Origin: Thermodesulfobacterium geofontis
Lineage (GTDB): Bacteria > Desulfobacterota > Thermodesulfobacteria > Thermodesulfobacteriales > Thermodesulfobacteriaceae
Assembly (NCBI GenBank): GCA_002877985.1
Contig: PNIK01000001.1
Span: 1-39,481 of the forward strand
Length of the DNA: 39,481 nucleotides
Direction of reading: 5' to 3'
In this document: positions 17,494 to 25,679 of the stretch, piece after piece
Numbering within the stretch: the stretch's first letter is position 1
Layout of the letters: every line of letters begins with the position of its first letter
The notes under the pieces: generated by a model
What the model was told of the DNA's origin: nothing
Seen by the model: the letters and a program-made list of their open reading frames with translations, nothing else
The model's database searches: none
Made by a program: the position numbers and the translations under genes

Positions 17494-18446
17494 AAGAATT
17501 TTTTTAAATTTTCTTCAACCTGTTTTTTTATTTGAAAGGCAAGTTCAAGCGATTTTAAAGCTTCTTCTCCAGATACTTTAACCTTTTTTCCGTTAATAAC
17601 ACTTCTAACAAAGGATTCAAGCTCTTCCTTTAAAGGGTCACTCTCAGGATAAGATTTTTTATTCAATTTGTATTCCCTGCTTTGAGGATCTACTTTAACT
17701 TCTAAATAGCTTTTTTCTAAGGTATCAACTACATAATAGGCACCTTTTGAAAAAACTCTAAATTTTCTCTGTTTATTAAGAGATATCCTGCTTGCTGTAA
17801 AATTACAGGTTGTTCCATCCTCAAAAACAATCCTTGCATTTACTATATCAGGTAATTTAGTAAAAAGAGGAGCTCCAACAGCATGAATAAATTCAACCCT
17901 TTTATAGTTTTTTATAAGTAAGGCAAGATCAAGATCATGTATCATAAGATCTAAAATTACATCTATATCAAGATTTCTTTCTGCAAAAGAAGATAATCTG
18001 TGAGCTTCTATAAAAAGTGAATCCTTTATATTTTGTAATAAATTCTTTACTGCCTCTTGAAATCTTTCAATATAACCAATTTGAAAGGGTAAATTCTTTT
18101 TAATAGAAATTTCCACAAGTTCTTCTGCCAATTTTAGTTCATGAGCAAGGGGTTTTTCTAAAAAAACTGGTTTTCCTGCTTTTAAAAAATCTTTAGCAAT
18201 TTCATAGTGGGTAATAGTAGGAGTAGCTATACTTACAGCATCAACCAAAGAAATAATCTCTTTATAATCGGTAAAAGCTTTTACTGAGGATCCCTTTTCT
18301 CCTAATAAATTAAGGGTTTCTTTAATTCTTTCTGGATTTATATCTACTATGGCTAAAAGTTCTACTTCAGGAATTTCTGCAAATTTCTTAGCATGAAATC
18401 TTCCTAAATGTCCAACACCTATAACTGCTACTTTTACTTTATTCAT
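17490..18446 (-). CDS. Gfo/Idh/MocA family oxidoreductase in the lipid A operon
   Basis: NAD(P)-dependent sugar oxidoreductase family, 318 residues. The Rossmann motif is IGVGHLGRFHA (9-19). EKPLA carries the conserved lysine K98, and H170-D171 sit in DLMIHDLDL. It lies between lpxI and lpxB, overlapping lpxB by 4 bases and separated from lpxI by 2. In Acidithiobacillus the GnnA enzyme of this family, coded beside lpxA, oxidises the 3-OH of UDP-GlcNAc to make 3-amino lipid A. GnnA needs the aminotransferase GnnB, which I do not find here. The substrate is therefore open, although a role in lipid A or UDP-sugar chemistry is likely from position. Confidence 0.8.
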   Translation of the reverse strand: MNKVKVAVIGVGHLGRFHAKKFAEIPEVELLAIVDINPERIKETLNLLGEKGSSVKAFTDYKEIISLVDAVSIATPTITHYEIAKDFLKAGKPVFLEKPLAHELKLAEELVEISIKKNLPFQIGYIERFQEAVKNLLQNIKDSLFIEAHRLSSFAERNLDIDVILDLMIHDLDLALLIKNYKRVEFIHAVGAPLFTKLPDIVNARIVFEDGTTCNFTASRISLNKQRKFRVFSKGAYYVVDTLEKSYLEVKVDPQSREYKLNKKSYPESDPLKEELESFVRSVINGKKVKVSGEEALKSLELAFQIKKQVEENLKKFL

Positions 18447-18448
18447 TT

Positions 18449-19267
18449 TTATTCTTCTTTATATCCCACTATAGAAATGTTATTTTTATCAGCTAACTTT
18501 ATAGCTTCTTCTCTTTGTAAAAAAAACGTTTTCCCTACTTCAAGAGCTAAAACCTTAGCCTGTGCTTTAATTAGAGTCTCTACAGTTTTTAATCCTGCTA
18601 CCGGTAGGTCCATCCTCAAATCCTGAATAGGTTTAGCTATTTTAATTACTACTGTATTTTTTCTAAGTTTACCAGCTCTTAAGATTGTTTCATCTGTTCC
18701 TTCCATTGCCTCTACAGCAACGGTCATCTTATTTTTTACTACTACACATTGTCCTATATCTAAGGATCCAATCATTTTGGCAATCTTAAATCCATATTTT
18801 ATATCCTCCCATTCTTCAGGTGTAGGAACTCTTTTAGTAAATATACCTTCAGGGGTTAAAAATTCTTGTAAAAATTCTGAAGGACCTCTTATTGAAAATC
18901 CTTCTTTTTCAAGCTCCTCTATAACAGATCTTAAAATTGAGTCATCCTCTTTAATCTTGATCTTTCTCCACAAAGCTAAAGCCTTAAAATCCGGAATTCC
19001 AACTTTTAAAGCGTGACTTTTGTCTATCTTTCCTAAAAAAACAAGATTTTTTATACTATTTTCTTTAAAAATTTTAATAAGCTTTCCAAATTGACCTATA
19101 GAAATTTTAAAAACTTCAGGAGTAAACTTTTTTAATTTTTCTTTTTGCTCATTGGAAAAACAGATAGCAACAATTTGGTAATTTTTGTCTTTTAAAGTGC
19201 GAGCTAAAATGATGGGAAATTCTCCCTCCCCTGCAATTAATCCTATTTTATTATCCTCTAAATCCAT
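18449..19267 (-). CDS. lpxI: UDP-2,3-diacylglucosamine pyrophosphatase LpxI (DUF1009)
   Basis: Hydrolyses UDP-2,3-diacylglucosamine to lipid X in bacteria that lack LpxH. The 272-residue protein has the LpxI start GLIAGEGEFP (9-18), LGKIDK, VEAMEGTD and the C-terminal QDLRMDLPVAGLKT. The last motif carries aspartates D216 and D220 in the region of the known catalytic aspartate. It follows lpxA by 12 bases with no clear ribosome site, and is followed by the Gfo/Idh gene. Reaction and placement agree. Confidence 0.94.
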   Translation of the reverse strand: MDLEDNKIGLIAGEGEFPIILARTLKDKNYQIVAICFSNEQKEKLKKFTPEVFKISIGQFGKLIKIFKENSIKNLVFLGKIDKSHALKVGIPDFKALALWRKIKIKEDDSILRSVIEELEKEGFSIRGPSEFLQEFLTPEGIFTKRVPTPEEWEDIKYGFKIAKMIGSLDIGQCVVVKNKMTVAVEAMEGTDETILRAGKLRKNTVVIKIAKPIQDLRMDLPVAGLKTVETLIKAQAKVLALEVGKTFFLQREEAIKLADKNNISIVGYKEE

Positions 19268-19279
19268 ATTTAATTATTT

Positions 19280-20089
19280 TTAAAAAGCTTCTTCTCCTTC
19301 AAAGGGTTTCCTTCTCATTATACCCTGTTTTGAAGGATTTTCCAAAAATTGTATGAGCCTTCCTATAATAGGATCTTCTCCAAATATATCCTTTAATTCT
19401 ATAATTATTTCTTTAATAGTTGAGGGAGCATCCAAAAAATACCCAATGGCTTGGGAAATTTTCCTAATTTCCTCTTTAGTAAAACCTGCCCTTCTTAACC
19501 CTACTAAATTTATTCCCTGTATTTTAGCTGGAATACCAAAGACCTTTACATAGGGAGGTACATCTTTATCTACTCCACTCATGGCACTAACAAAGGCATA
19601 GGCTCCTATTTTGCAAAATTGATGAACCGCTGAAAAACCTCCCATTACCACCTTTTCTTCTACTCTTACATGACCCCCTAAGGTAGCATTATTGGCCATA
19701 ATTACATGGTCACCTATTTTACAATCATGAGCAATATGAACATAACTCATAAGAAGGCAATTATTTCCTATTCGTGTAATTCCATCATCAAAGGCGGTAC
19801 CTCTATGGATAGTTACAAATTCTCTAATAATATTATAATCACCTATTTCTACACTTGTTTCTTCACCTTTATAACCGATGTGTTGAGGAGGTGTCCCAAT
19901 TACAGCAAAAGGTCCAATTTGATTACACTTTCCTATTTTTGTGTTACTCTCAATATAGGAATGAGCCTTTATAACTGTTCCCTTTCCTATGTATACCTTT
20001 GATCCTATATAAACACTTGGACCTATTTCTACGTCTTCTTCTATTTCAGCTGAGGGATCTATGTAAGCTGTAGGAGAAATTTTACTCAT
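19280..20089 (-). CDS. lpxA: UDP-N-acetylglucosamine O-acyltransferase
   Basis: First step of lipid A synthesis: acyl transfer from acyl-ACP to UDP-GlcNAc. The 269 residues form a left-handed beta-helix of hexapeptide repeats in the first 190 or so, then a helical C-terminus. The catalytic HIAHD holds H118 and H121, and H140 and H156 match two more conserved histidines. The gene overlaps fabZ by 8 bases. LpxA enzymes can prefer GlcNAc or its 3-amino analogue; which applies here bears on the Gfo/Idh gene downstream. Confidence 0.97.
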   Translation of the reverse strand: MSKISPTAYIDPSAEIEEDVEIGPSVYIGSKVYIGKGTVIKAHSYIESNTKIGKCNQIGPFAVIGTPPQHIGYKGEETSVEIGDYNIIREFVTIHRGTAFDDGITRIGNNCLLMSYVHIAHDCKIGDHVIMANNATLGGHVRVEEKVVMGGFSAVHQFCKIGAYAFVSAMSGVDKDVPPYVKVFGIPAKIQGINLVGLRRAGFTKEEIRKISQAIGYFLDAPSTIKEIIIELKDIFGEDPIIGRLIQFLENPSKQGIMRRKPFEGEEAF

Positions 20090-20543
20090 CTGCCTTCTCC
20101 TTATTTAAGATTCCTGCTGTAATTTCTGCTTCTGCTACAATTTTTTCATTTACTTTAGCAATTACTGTAGTCTTAATTATATGTCCTTTCCTTTTAAATC
20201 CCTTTACCTCAATAATAATAGTATCTCCAGGATAAATAGGTTGTCTAAACCTTGCCTTATCAATCCCTGCAAGCACAAAAAGTTTTTCTCTATATTCTGG
20301 AAAGATAATCATAAGTCCTGCACCTGCAGCCTGAGCCATGGCTTCCAAAATCAGAACTCCTGGCATAATGGGATATCCTGGAAAATGTCCCATAAAAAAG
20401 GGTTCATTAATAGTAACATTTTTAATTGCTTTTACATACTCCCTTTCCGCATCTATTTCTATTATCTTATCAATCATTAAAAAGGGATATCTATGAGGTA
20501 AAAGCTTAAAAATTTCCTTTAAATTTATTTCTTTTTTTTCCAT
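20082..20543 (-). CDS. fabZ: 3-hydroxyacyl-[acyl-carrier-protein] dehydratase
   Basis: Hotdog-fold dehydratase of fatty acid synthesis that competes with LpxA for 3-hydroxyacyl-ACP, hence the frequent pairing. The 153-residue protein has [13 protein letters not shown], then the active-site H53 in [11 protein letters not shown] and E67 in [15 protein letters not shown] ribosome site lies about 8 bases before the ATG. It is the first gene of the ten-gene run, with a promoter at 20587-20613. Confidence 0.97.
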   Translation of the reverse strand: MEKKEINLKEIFKLLPHRYPFLMIDKIIEIDAEREYVKAIKNVTINEPFFMGHFPGYPIMPGVLILEAMAQAAGAGLMIIFPEYREKLFVLAGIDKARFRQPIYPGDTIIIEVKGFKRKGHIIKTTVIAKVNEKIVAEAEITAGILNKEKADE

Positions 20544-20586
20544 TTTAATTACCCCCAGATTTTTAGTCTTTTGAAGTTTTCATCCT

Positions 20587-20613
20587 ATATTAGCATAAAA
20601 ATTTTTATCCCAA
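20587..20613 (-). promoter_or_regulatory. Promoter of the fabZ-lpx-serA run
   Basis: On the minus strand an extended -10 reads TGCTAATAT (-10 at 20587-20592, TG at 20594-20595). A weak TTGGGA lies 15 bases upstream. Transcription would begin near 20580, leaving about 37 bases of leader that include the GGGGG ribosome site. The extended -10 compensates for the poor -35. Confidence 0.45.
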
Positions 20614-20627
20614 AAGGGCAATTTCAA

Positions 20628-20655
20628 TTGCAAATTTGGATCTTGCTGGTAATTT
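20628..20655 (+). promoter_or_regulatory. Promoter of the ahbA-like gene, apparently leaderless
   Basis: TTGCAA (20628-20633) and TAATTT (20650-20655) are 16 bases apart, and a TG extension precedes the -10. The predicted start of transcription, about 7 bases on, coincides with the ATG at 20662. No ribosome site exists between them. A leaderless message is the simplest reading. Confidence 0.45.
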
Positions 20656-20661
20656 TTATCC

Positions 20662-21114
20662 ATGGAGAAATTAAAAGAAAAAAATTTAAAGGCTCTTCTT
20701 AATTTCCTGCAAAAAGAATTTCCCTTGGGTTCAGAGCCTTTTAAGATTTTAGCTGAGAAATTTGGACTGGAGGAAAATGAAATTATAGATTTTTTGAAGG
20801 ATTTGAAAAAAAGAGGAATAATAAGACATTTTGGAGCTACTGTAGATTCATATAAATTGGGATATATTACCTGTTTGTGCGCAACAAGTATACCAGAAGA
20901 AAAAATAGAATCAGCTTATGAGATAGCAAAACTTCCTGAAATAACCCATGCTTATCTTAGAGAACATGAACTTAATTTTTGGTTTACAATAATTACCAAA
21001 TCAGAAAAAGATTTAGAGGATTTTTGTAAAAAATTAGAAGAAAAATTTCAGATAAAAATTAAACTTTTTCCAGCTATAAAAAAGTTTAAAGTAAAAGCAG
21101 TTTTTGAAATATAA
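20662..21114 (+). CDS. ahbA: Siroheme decarboxylase subunit, AhbA-like (Lrp/AsnC-fold)
   Basis: Protein of 150 residues with an N-terminal winged helix (about 10-55) and a C-terminal Lrp-like fold. The motif GIIRHFGA (52-59), the segment LCATSIPEEK (72-81) and EITHAYLREHE (93-103, H96) match the siroheme decarboxylase family. This family makes didecarboxysiroheme on the alternative heme route of sulfate reducers and archaea. The LCA..PEEK and FWFTI segments read more like AhbA than AhbB. The second subunit normally required is not in the window. It could otherwise be an AsnC-type regulator, but the FGA and THAY motifs argue against that. Confidence 0.75.
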   Translation: MEKLKEKNLKALLNFLQKEFPLGSEPFKILAEKFGLEENEIIDFLKDLKKRGIIRHFGATVDSYKLGYITCLCATSIPEEKIESAYEIAKLPEITHAYLREHELNFWFTIITKSEKDLEDFCKKLEEKFQIKIKLFPAIKKFKVKAVFEI

Positions 21115-21116
21115 AT

Positions 21117-22133
21117 TTACTGCATAGCTGCACCAGCCATAACTCCTAGAACTGTAATGGGTACCTGCTCCTCTACCCCTTTAGCAGCTCTGTTAACACT
21201 CTTCAAAGTTTTTTTAGCCTCTAAATAAAGGGAATCATCTTTGAGTAATTTCCCAAGAGTACCCTGTCCACTCTCAATCTGAGCTGTTATTTTTCTTAAA
21301 TCCTCAGAAATGGCTTTTAAATCTTTATAAAGTTTTTCATCTGTCATTAACTTACCAAGGGTCCCCTCTCCTTTCTCAAGTCTCTTAGAAACAGTTTCCA
21401 AATTGGCTACAGTTTGTCTTAAGCTTTTATATAATTCTTCATCTTTAACCAATTTTCCAAGTGTACCCTGTCCACTCTCAATCTGGGCTGAAACTTTCTT
21501 TAAACTTTCTGCTGTTGCAGTAAGATCTCTGTAAAGTTTATCATCACTTATAAGTTTACTTAAAGTACCCTGTCCTTTTTCTATTTTTTCTGCAATACTT
21601 TTAAAACTTTGGGAAGCATCTCTTATATTTGCTACCAGAATTTTTAAATTTTCTTTACCCTCTTTAGTCCCGATTAATTCCTTTAAACCTTCCACAGTGG
21701 GACCAATACTTGCTAAGATTTCATCAACAGAAATAGCACTTTCTGTATATGCTATCATTGAACCAGGCTGTAAATAAGAAGTTGAAAACCCAGGTTTAAT
21801 ATCCACGAATTTGTCTCCTAAAACACCATAAGTCCTTATAGCTGCTGTAGCATCCTCTTGAATCTTATAACCTTTATAAATTAAAAGTTCTACCCTTGCT
21901 TTTCCCTCTGGAGTCAATTCAATCTTTCCCACCCTACCAATGGGAATTCCTGCCATCTCAATTTTTGCCCCTTTTGTAAGCCCGGAAATGTTATCAAATA
22001 CTGCATAGATTTTATAAACATCCTTTGGAACAAAGGCTTCCTCTGCAAGTTTAAAAGTAAGATATAAAAGGGCTATAATCCCTATTAATACAAATATACC
22101 AACTTTTATTTCTGTTCCTCCTTTTATAGCCAT
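21117..22133 (-). CDS. mlaD: MlaD-type MCE protein with tandem C-terminal repeats
   Basis: Periplasmic lipid-binding subunit of an Mla-type ABC transporter, anchored by an N-terminal helix (about 9-28). The MCE domain spans about 38-115, with GLTKGAKIEMAGIPIGRV (51-68) and TYGVLGDKFVDI. From about residue 155 on it is built of 34-residue repeats centred on GxGTLGKL, at 187, 221, 255 and 289, plus a worn copy near 155. The tail (about 324-338) is hydrophobic. Full length is 338 residues, well above the E. coli MlaD size. AGGAGGT precedes the ATG. It follows mlaF by 24 bases. Confidence 0.9.
   Translation of the reverse strand: MAIKGGTEIKVGIFVLIGIIALLYLTFKLAEEAFVPKDVYKIYAVFDNISGLTKGAKIEMAGIPIGRVGKIELTPEGKARVELLIYKGYKIQEDATAAIRTYGVLGDKFVDIKPGFSTSYLQPGSMIAYTESAISVDEILASIGPTVEGLKELIGTKEGKENLKILVANIRDASQSFKSIAEKIEKGQGTLSKLISDDKLYRDLTATAESLKKVSAQIESGQGTLGKLVKDEELYKSLRQTVANLETVSKRLEKGEGTLGKLMTDEKLYKDLKAISEDLRKITAQIESGQGTLGKLLKDDSLYLEAKKTLKSVNRAAKGVEEQVPITVLGVMAGAAMQ
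21204..21671 (-). repeat. 34-codon tandem repeat in the MCE protein gene
   Basis: Four clear and one degenerate copies of a 102-base coding unit (residues about 155-310). GxGT recurs at residues 187, 221, 255 and 289, and GT at 155-156 fits the same register. Copies 2 and 4 are the most alike: a 22-base stretch at 21260-21281 recurs at 21464-21485, 204 bases away. This points to a 68-residue higher-order duplication. Confidence 0.85.
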
Positions 22134-22157
22134 TTTCTCAAACCTCCTATTTTATTT

Positions 22158-22886
22158 TTATAATAACGCACTTTCTATAAATTTTTTAACAAATTCATTA
22201 TTAGAAGCTTTTATTTCTTCAGGGGTCCCTACTTCTATAATAACTCCTCCATGTAAAAAGGCAATATAGTCTGAAAACTTGAAGGCAAGATTAATATCAT
22301 GACTTACTATTATACAAGTAAGATTATATTTTTCTTTAAGATTTTTAATTAATTCCAAAATAGAAACCTGTAAAATTGGATCAAGCCCTGTAGTTGGTTC
22401 ATCAAAAAGTACCACCTGAGGTCTTAAAGCAAGGGTTCTTGCAAGAGCAGCTCTTTTTTTCATTCCTCCAGACAATTCAGAGGGATATTTATTTTTAGCA
22501 AATAAAAGATCTACAGCCGAAAGAAGTTCTTCTGCTATTTTTTCCATTTCAGCTTTAGACATTTTAAAATGTTCCTTTAAAGGAAATATTATATTTTCTT
22601 TCACTGTCATAGAATCAAAAAGTGCTCCTTCTTGAAATAAAAAACCTATTTTTCTTCTTATTTTTTGTAATTCCTTTTCGGAAAGTTTTGTAATATCTTT
22701 ATTTTCAAACCAGATTTCTCCGCTATCCGGTTTCAAAAGTCCAACTATATGTTTTAAAAGTACACTCTTTCCTGTTCCACTTTGTCCCATTATAAAAGTA
22801 ATTTTACCATCAGGAATGGTTAAATTAACTCCTTTCAAAACCTCAAGTCCATTAAAACTCTTCTTAAGATCCTTTATAGTAATCAT
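22158..22886 (-). CDS. mlaF: Mla-type ABC transporter ATPase
   Basis: Cytoplasmic ATPase of the MCE lipid transporter that maintains outer membrane asymmetry. The 242-residue protein has Walker A GQSGTGKS (34-41), a Q-loop (FLFQEGALFDSMTV), the signature LSGGM (138-142), Walker B with D162-E163 and the H-loop H196. LSGGMKKRAALAR and EGALFDSMTV are typical of MlaF rather than of other importers. It lies between the MlaE permease and the MCE protein genes. Confidence 0.95.
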   Translation of the reverse strand: MITIKDLKKSFNGLEVLKGVNLTIPDGKITFIMGQSGTGKSVLLKHIVGLLKPDSGEIWFENKDITKLSEKELQKIRRKIGFLFQEGALFDSMTVKENIIFPLKEHFKMSKAEMEKIAEELLSAVDLLFAKNKYPSELSGGMKKRAALARTLALRPQVVLFDEPTTGLDPILQVSILELIKNLKEKYNLTCIIVSHDINLAFKFSDYIAFLHGGVIIEVGTPEEIKASNNEFVKKFIESALL

Positions 22887-22891
22887 GGTTT

Positions 22892-23659
22892 TTAAAAAAT
22901 AAGAGTAGTTAAAATATAATCAACTACTAAAATACCCACTGTAGAAATAACAACAGCCTCAGTAGTTGCTCTTCCAACACCTTCTGCTCCTCCAGAAGCA
23001 TAATAACCCTTATAACCACAAACTGTTACCAAATAAGCACCAAAGAAAATGGATTTAATTATTCCGCTCATAATATCTTTTAATTCAACCATATCAACCA
23101 TTCTTGCAGTCAAAAGACCTGGATCTATATGGAGTAAAAATGTTCCTACTACATAACCTCCTGCAATACCAACAAAATCTGAAATAGCTGTTAGGAGAGG
23201 TAAAACTAAAATAGCAGCCCATAGTCTTGGACTTATAAGATATTGAATCGGATTAACAGCCATTATCTTAAGAGCATCGATTTGTTCAGTAATTCTCATA
23301 CTCCCAAGTTCAGCAGAAATAGCAGAGCCTGCTCTGGCAATAACAACAACCGCTGTAAGAACAGGACCCAATTCTCTGGTAAGGGTTAAAGCAACTACAC
23401 CCCCAAGAATACTTTGAGAACCAACCTTAGCTAAAGCAATATTTACCTGATAAGCAGTAACCATCCCCGAAAAAAGGGAAGTTAAAATTACTACCAACCA
23501 AGATTTAACCCCTATAAATTCCATATGTTTTATAAGAAGTTTCACCCGGTAAGGTGGAAAAAAGGAATAAATAAGACTTTTTAAGAAAAAGAGAAAAATC
23601 CCTCCACAATCACTTAGAACTTTAAGAAAACCTCTACCTAAAAGCGAAAAAAAATTCAC
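22892..23659 (-). CDS. mlaE: Mla-type ABC transporter permease
   Basis: Inner-membrane permease of the MCE transporter, 255 residues with about five or six helices. The family core [23 protein letters not shown] is present (first half [12 protein letters not shown]). Translation starts with GTG (23657-23659) overlapping the ilvD stop (GTGA). It shares ilvD's transcript, which is an unusual partner for a lipid transporter. No MlaB or MlaC gene follows in the window. Confidence 0.94.
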   Translation of the reverse strand: MNFFSLLGRGFLKVLSDCGGIFLFFLKSLIYSFFPPYRVKLLIKHMEFIGVKSWLVVILTSLFSGMVTAYQVNIALAKVGSQSILGGVVALTLTRELGPVLTAVVVIARAGSAISAELGSMRITEQIDALKIMAVNPIQYLISPRLWAAILVLPLLTAISDFVGIAGGYVVGTFLLHIDPGLLTARMVDMVELKDIMSGIIKSIFFGAYLVTVCGYKGYYASGGAEGVGRATTEAVVISTVGILVVDYILTTLIF

Positions 23660-25311
23660 TCTAAAATTGCTCCTTTAGCTCCTGATTGTACCAAGGTATA
23701 ATATTTTTTCAATACCCCTTTTAAATCTTTTTTAAAAGGCTTCCATTTTTTTCTTCTTCTTTCCAATTCCTTTTCTGAAACTTTTAAATCAAGTCTTCTC
23801 TGAGGAATATCTATTTCTATAATATCCCCATCCTCAACAAGGGCTATGGGACCTCCTTCTGCTGCCTCTGGAGAAACATGTCCAATACAGGCTCCTTGAG
23901 TTCCACCACTAAATCTTCCATCAGTTATAAGAGCAACAGAATCACCCAATCCCATCCCTATAATTGCAGAAGTAGGAGATAACATTTCTCTCATCCCAGG
24001 ACCACCTTTTGGTCCCTCATACCTTATAACTACCACATCACCAGGTTTTATTTTTCCTCCTAAAATAGCTTTATAGGCATCTTCTTCCGAATTGAAAACT
24101 TTTGCTTGTCCAGAGTGTTTTAGCATTTTTGGTACAATGGCACTTGTTTTTACTACTGCTCCTTGCGGTGCAAGGGTTCCATAAAGAATAGCTATTCCCC
24201 CTTCCCTATAATAAGGATCTTCAACAGGTCTTATTACCTCATAATTGAGAACCTCAACTCCTTCAAGATTTTCTTTTAAAGTTTTTCCTGTAACAGTTTT
24301 TACATCAAGATTTATTATTCCAAGTTTAGAAAGTTCTTTCATCACTGCAGGAATACCACCTGCAAAATGGAGATCAACCACACTATGTTCTCCTGCAGGA
24401 ATAAGTTTAGCAAGAACTGGAGTCTTTCTTGATATCTCATCAAAGGTTTTTAAATTTATATCAATTCCTGCTTCCTTAGCAATAGCTAAAAGATGAAGAA
24501 CTGTATTTGTGGAACAACCTAAAGCCATATCAACTGCTATGGCATTCTTAAAGGATTCCTTAGTAATAAGTTTTTTTGGGGTAAGATTTTTCTTTAATAA
24601 TTCCATAATCTTTCTTCCTGTTTCTTTAGCAAGTCTTATTCTTTCAGAGAATACAGCTGGGACAGTTCCATTTCCAGGAAGAGCAAGACCTATAGCCTCT
24701 GAAAGACAGTTCATGGAATTTGCTGTAAACATACCAGCACAGGAACCACAGGTTGGACAAGCAAAGGTTTCAAGTTCCTTCAGTTCTTCTTCACTCATCT
24801 CTTTAGCTTTAACTTTGCCAATTCCTTCAAAAACTGAAATAAGATTGGCTCTTTTTCCTTTATAATTACCTACAAGCATTGGACCACCAGCTATGATAAT
24901 AGAAGGAATATCAAGTCTAAACATAGCCATAAGCATACCAGGGGTTATTTTATCACAGCTTGTAACTAAAACTAATCCATCAAAGGCATGAGCCATACTC
25001 ATTATTTCTATGGAATCAGCAATTATCTCACGACTGGGTAAGGAATATTTCATTCCCTCATGATTCATAGCTATTCCATCACAAACTCCTATTACCCCAA
25101 ATTCTACAGGAACTCCTCCTTTTTCTCTAATCCCAGCCTTTACTGCCTCTACAATTTGTCTTAAATGAATATGTCCAGGAACTATTTCATTAAAAGAATT
25201 AGCAATCCCAATAAGTGGTCTTTTTAGTTCTTCATCAGTAAAACCAAGAGCTTTAAATAAAGACCTGTGAGGTGCCCTTTCTAACCCCTTCTTTACTTTA
25301 TCACTTCTCAT
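23656..25311 (-). CDS. ilvD: Dihydroxy-acid dehydratase
   Basis: Third step of branched-chain amino acid synthesis. The 551-residue protein has the cluster cysteines C119 (TSCDKITPG) and C188/C191 in [10 protein letters not shown], plus [10 protein letters not shown]. The segment near residue 45 reads VPGHIHL, as in the E. coli oxygen-sensitive [4Fe-4S] type. The [2Fe-2S] type has PCN-H there, so an anaerobic-type enzyme is likely. GGAGAT precedes the ATG. Promoter at 25333-25361. Confidence 0.96.
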   Translation of the reverse strand: MRSDKVKKGLERAPHRSLFKALGFTDEELKRPLIGIANSFNEIVPGHIHLRQIVEAVKAGIREKGGVPVEFGVIGVCDGIAMNHEGMKYSLPSREIIADSIEIMSMAHAFDGLVLVTSCDKITPGMLMAMFRLDIPSIIIAGGPMLVGNYKGKRANLISVFEGIGKVKAKEMSEEELKELETFACPTCGSCAGMFTANSMNCLSEAIGLALPGNGTVPAVFSERIRLAKETGRKIMELLKKNLTPKKLITKESFKNAIAVDMALGCSTNTVLHLLAIAKEAGIDINLKTFDEISRKTPVLAKLIPAGEHSVVDLHFAGGIPAVMKELSKLGIINLDVKTVTGKTLKENLEGVEVLNYEVIRPVEDPYYREGGIAILYGTLAPQGAVVKTSAIVPKMLKHSGQAKVFNSEEDAYKAILGGKIKPGDVVVIRYEGPKGGPGMREMLSPTSAIIGMGLGDSVALITDGRFSGGTQGACIGHVSPEAAEGGPIALVEDGDIIEIDIPQRRLDLKVSEKELERRRKKWKPFKKDLKGVLKKYYTLVQSGAKGAILE

Positions 25312-25332
25312 AAAATCTCCTTAATTTTTATT

Positions 25333-25361
25333 AATTTAAAACAAATAAATCTTGCTGTCAA
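25333..25361 (-). promoter_or_regulatory. Strong promoter of ilvD-mlaEFD
   Basis: On the minus strand TTGACA (25356-25361, perfect -35) and TAAATT (25333-25338) are separated by exactly 17 bases. Transcription would start near 25326 and give a very short leader of about 15 bases that contains GGAG. This is the best -35 in the window. Confidence 0.65.
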
Positions 25362-25379
25362 GAAAAAATGTATTAAATT
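25352..25379 (+). promoter_or_regulatory. Divergent promoter of the NifU-like gene
   Basis: TTGCTG (25352-25357) and TAAATT (25374-25379) are 16 bases apart. The -35 shares two bases with the -35 of the opposing ilvD promoter, so both cannot be occupied at once. A GGGGG ribosome site follows 9 bases before the ATG. Confidence 0.4.
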
Positions 25380-25415
25380 TTAAAAAACCAAAAATTTAAT
25401 CAGGGGGTTTTTTCA

Positions 25416-25640
25416 ATGCTTAAAGATGAAGTAGAAAAAGCTTTATCTAAGGTAAGACCTTATCTACAAGCAGATGGGGGAGATGTAGAATTAGTAGAAG
25501 TTACAGACGAAGGGGTTGTAAAGGTAAAATTAAAAGGTGCCTGTGGATCCTGTCCTATGGCTCTCATGACTCTTAAGATGGGAATTGAAAGATATCTAAA
25601 AAAGGAAATTCCTGAAGTAACAGAAGTAATAGCTGTTTAA
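25416..25640 (+). CDS. NifU C-terminal-domain (Nfu-type) iron-sulfur scaffold
   Basis: Single NifU C-terminal domain of 74 residues. RPYLQADGGDVELVEV is followed by the cluster-binding C43xxC46 in GACGSCPMALMTLK. Such small Nfu proteins carry [4Fe-4S] clusters to target enzymes. It is divergent from ilvD, whose product needs such a cluster. CAGGGGGTTTT precedes the ATG. Confidence 0.93.
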   Translation: MLKDEVEKALSKVRPYLQADGGDVELVEVTDEGVVKVKLKGACGSCPMALMTLKMGIERYLKKEIPEVTEVIAV

Positions 25641-25679
25641 TAAAACCTAAATTATTAAAACTTTCAAAGGGTGGGAAAA

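Noticed and set aside
21061..21093. AT-only inverted repeat (AAACTTTTT...AAAAAGTTT) near the end of the ahbA-like gene as a terminator
   Set aside because: It is inside the coding region, has no GC pairs and no T-run after it, so it is too weak to call.
21204..21671. Regularly spaced repeats as a CRISPR or noncoding satellite
   Set aside because: The 102-base period is in frame within a conserved MCE protein and encodes a coherent 34-residue unit.
24509..24865. Long opposite-strand frame inside ilvD
   Set aside because: It lies wholly within a conserved ilvD reading frame and matches no family I recognise.
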